Of a stretch of 64,000 nt of DNA, positions 62,653 through 64,000 are shown piece after piece. A program made the position numbers and the translations under genes. Source of the stretch: [Clostridium] hylemonae DSM 15053 (GTDB lineage: Bacteria > Bacillota > Clostridia > Lachnospirales > Lachnospiraceae); contig NZ_CP036524.1 of NCBI RefSeq assembly GCF_008281175.1, forward strand, positions 2,108,001-2,172,000, in the 5' to 3' direction. Under the pieces are notes generated by a model, which saw only the letters and a list, made by a program, of their open reading frames with translations, did no database searches and was not told the origin of the DNA. Each line of letters opens with the position of its first letter. Positions within the stretch are counted from its first letter, which is position 1.

Positions 62653-63331
62653 CGCCCCACACCACCTTCAAATATTTTGGTTCTTTTGGATTGATCTCTA
62701 TCTTCTCACGGATATTTCGGATGTGTACCATGATCGTATCTGTCGTTATGGCCCGTTCATTCCACACCCGCTCATATATCTCCTCCGCCGAGAATACTCT
62801 GCCCGGACTCTTCATGAGCAGAAGCAGTATCTTGTACTCTATCGGCGTCAGTTTCACCGGTTCTCCGTCCACTGCAGCCTCCACCGTGTCTTCATTGATC
62901 TCCAGTCCGCCGATGACATGGACATTGGCAGAGGCTTCTTTTTCATTCAGCTTCTCAGCAAATTTACGGTATCTTCTCAGCTGGGAATTCACCCGCGCCA
63001 GCAGTTCCATCGGCGTAAACGGCTTCGTGACGTAATCATCTGCTCCGATATTAAGTCCCATGATCTTATCCACTTCTTCTGATTTAGCCGACAGCATGAT
63101 AACCGGAAAGTCATGCTTCTCTCTCAGTCTGACCACCATGGTGATGCCGTCCATCCTTGGCATCATCACATCCACTATCGCCAGATGTATGTCTTCTCTC
63201 TCAATCACTTCCAGCCCTTCTCTGCCGTCCGCTGCCTGGTATACCTCGTATCCCTGGCTCTTCAGATATATCTCAACACCTTCTCTGATCTCTTTGTCAT
63301 CTTCCACTATCAATACATGATTCATTTCCAT
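62624..63331 (-). CDS. OmpR-family response regulator
   Basis: 235 residues: receiver domain with phospho-acceptor Asp in LAIVDVMMPRMDG and Lys in DYVTKPF, followed by a winged-helix DNA-binding domain (TPIEYKILLLLMKSPGRVFS to VVWGVGYKIE). Co-transcribed with the overlapping kinase. The signal and targets are unknown. Confidence 0.95.
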   Translation of the reverse strand: MEMNHVLIVEDDKEIREGVEIYLKSQGYEVYQAADGREGLEVIEREDIHLAIVDVMMPRMDGITMVVRLREKHDFPVIMLSAKSEEVDKIMGLNIGADDYVTKPFTPMELLARVNSQLRRYRKFAEKLNEKEASANVHVIGGLEINEDTVEAAVDGEPVKLTPIEYKILLLLMKSPGRVFSAEEIYERVWNERAITTDTIMVHIRNIREKIEINPKEPKYLKVVWGVGYKIEKQA

Positions 63332-63473
63332 CGTCGTCCGCTCCTCATCTCATATGTTCTGTATGGCCTCAGGCCACATCCGGAATTAATAAATAACACC
63401 TCCCTTTTGCACCTTGTAGTATTACCTTACTATCGGATTCTAAAGGGAGGCCTGATAAAAAACTAAAGATTTT

Positions 63474-64000
63474 CTAAACATGCAGGGTTTCCAGAAATTG
63501 TACCATCCGGTCGACATTTACCTGCCCCGGCGCAGACGCTTTGCCTGCCGCCGCAAATGTGACCGAAGAACCGAAGACTTCTCCCGCCAGTCGGCTTACC
63601 GTGCCCATGCTTCCCATGGACATTGTGATCACCGGGCGGCTGTCCGGCTCTTCCCTCACCGTGAGTGTGGCGTCAAGGAGCGTGAGCACATCGCGGCCGC
63701 AGTTCGGCATGACGGCGATCTTCCATATATCCGCTCCGAGCTCCTTCATATAATGCAGTCTGCCGAGCAGTTCTTCCTTCGGCGGCGTCTTATCAAAGTC
63801 ATGGCTGGATGCCACCGCCTTGACTCCTGCGCTCTGTACTTCTCTGATGATACTGCGTGCCTGTCCGGCAAAGGAACATACTTCCACGTCAATGAGATCC
63901 GCATATCCGGACCGGGCCACCGCCGTATTGAGCTGTACATATTCTGCTTCGCTTATCCGTGCAGCGCCGCCCTCCTTCGCTGTCCGGAAGGTAAAGAGAA
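63474..64000 (-). CDS. aroD: 3-dehydroquinate dehydratase, type I (partial)
   Basis: The frame is open past 64000, so the N-terminus is missing; 175 codons remain. The visible part has LFTFRTAKEGG near the edge, the catalytic-type His in VASSHDFDKTP, the Schiff-base Lys in DIWKIAVMP, and the SMGSMGTVSRL and APGQVNVD end of type I DHQases. It dehydrates 3-dehydroquinate in the shikimate pathway. Confidence 0.9.
   Translation of the reverse strand, partial: LFTFRTAKEGGAARISEAEYVQLNTAVARSGYADLIDVEVCSFAGQARSIIREVQSAGVKAVASSHDFDKTPPKEELLGRLHYMKELGADIWKIAVMPNCGRDVLTLLDATLTVREEPDSRPVITMSMGSMGTVSRLAGEVFGSSVTFAAAGKASAPGQVNVDRMVQFLETLHV

Noticed and set aside
1-64000. CRISPR array or prophage
   Set aside because: No regularly spaced repeats and no phage structural, lysis or packaging genes were seen.

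Overview
The window looks like chromosomal DNA of an anaerobic, Gram-positive Lachnospiraceae-type Clostridia. The signs are strong AGGAGG ribosome sites, a T-box leader ahead of cysE-cysS, the Firmicutes cluster cysE-cysS-mrnC-rlmB-sigH, a four-subunit 2-oxoacid:ferredoxin oxidoreductase, an ADP-forming acyl-CoA synthetase, and moderate GC content. No species is assigned.

Layout. 1-4447: a truncated epimerase/GAF membrane protein that resembles PelD-type exopolysaccharide regulators, with a DUF2304 partner, divergent from an AgrC/AgrA-like two-component pair. 4455-14127: a 9.7-kb AT-richer island bounded by two 45-bp inverted repeats. It holds a deleted large serine recombinase at one end, a broken tnpV at the other, and redox cargo between them: three flavodoxins (two of them lipoproteins, one fused to a SUMF1 domain), a cupin, a carboxymuconolactone decarboxylase, a DUF4405 membrane protein and an aldo/keto reductase, with MerR and LysR regulators. 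14123-16700: zinc ribbon protein, metA and an AI-2E-family permease.

16764-39826 is the centrepiece, a catabolic bacterial microcompartment (BMC) locus. A 15-gene minus-strand operon (31963 down to 16804) encodes two hexameric shell proteins, one EutL-like tandem shell protein, one EutN pentamer, a class V PLP enzyme with a EutQ-like N-terminal region and Ala/Pro linker, a hydantoinase with an N-terminal extension, PorABCD, a two-subunit ADP-forming acyl-CoA synthetase, an amidohydrolase and three transporters. Two Crp/Fnr-family regulators follow, then a plus-strand operon of hydantoin-racemase-like protein, NCS1 permease, DUF917 protein and two M20 hydrolases. No aldehyde dehydrogenase, alcohol dehydrogenase or PduL is present, so this is not a standard aldehyde metabolosome. 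My inference is a route from a cyclic ureide (hydantoin- or allantoin-like) through ring opening and PLP chemistry to a 2-oxoacid, then acyl-CoA, then acid plus ATP and reduced ferredoxin. Candidate palindromic operators sit at -41.5 of the inferred start sites of both operons; the first also overlaps the start site of the divergent crp gene.

39827-64000 is mostly housekeeping: DUF1540 protein, thioesterase, a GGDEF-EAL protein beside an orphan solute-binding lipoprotein, YdcF and SEC-C proteins, purA, cardiolipin synthase, MocR regulator, glnS, MATE exporter, tRNA-Thr, the cysE-sigH cluster, a thioredoxin-reductase-like flavoprotein without its CxxC, an OmpR/histidine kinase pair, and the start of a type I 3-dehydroquinate dehydratase cut by the window end.
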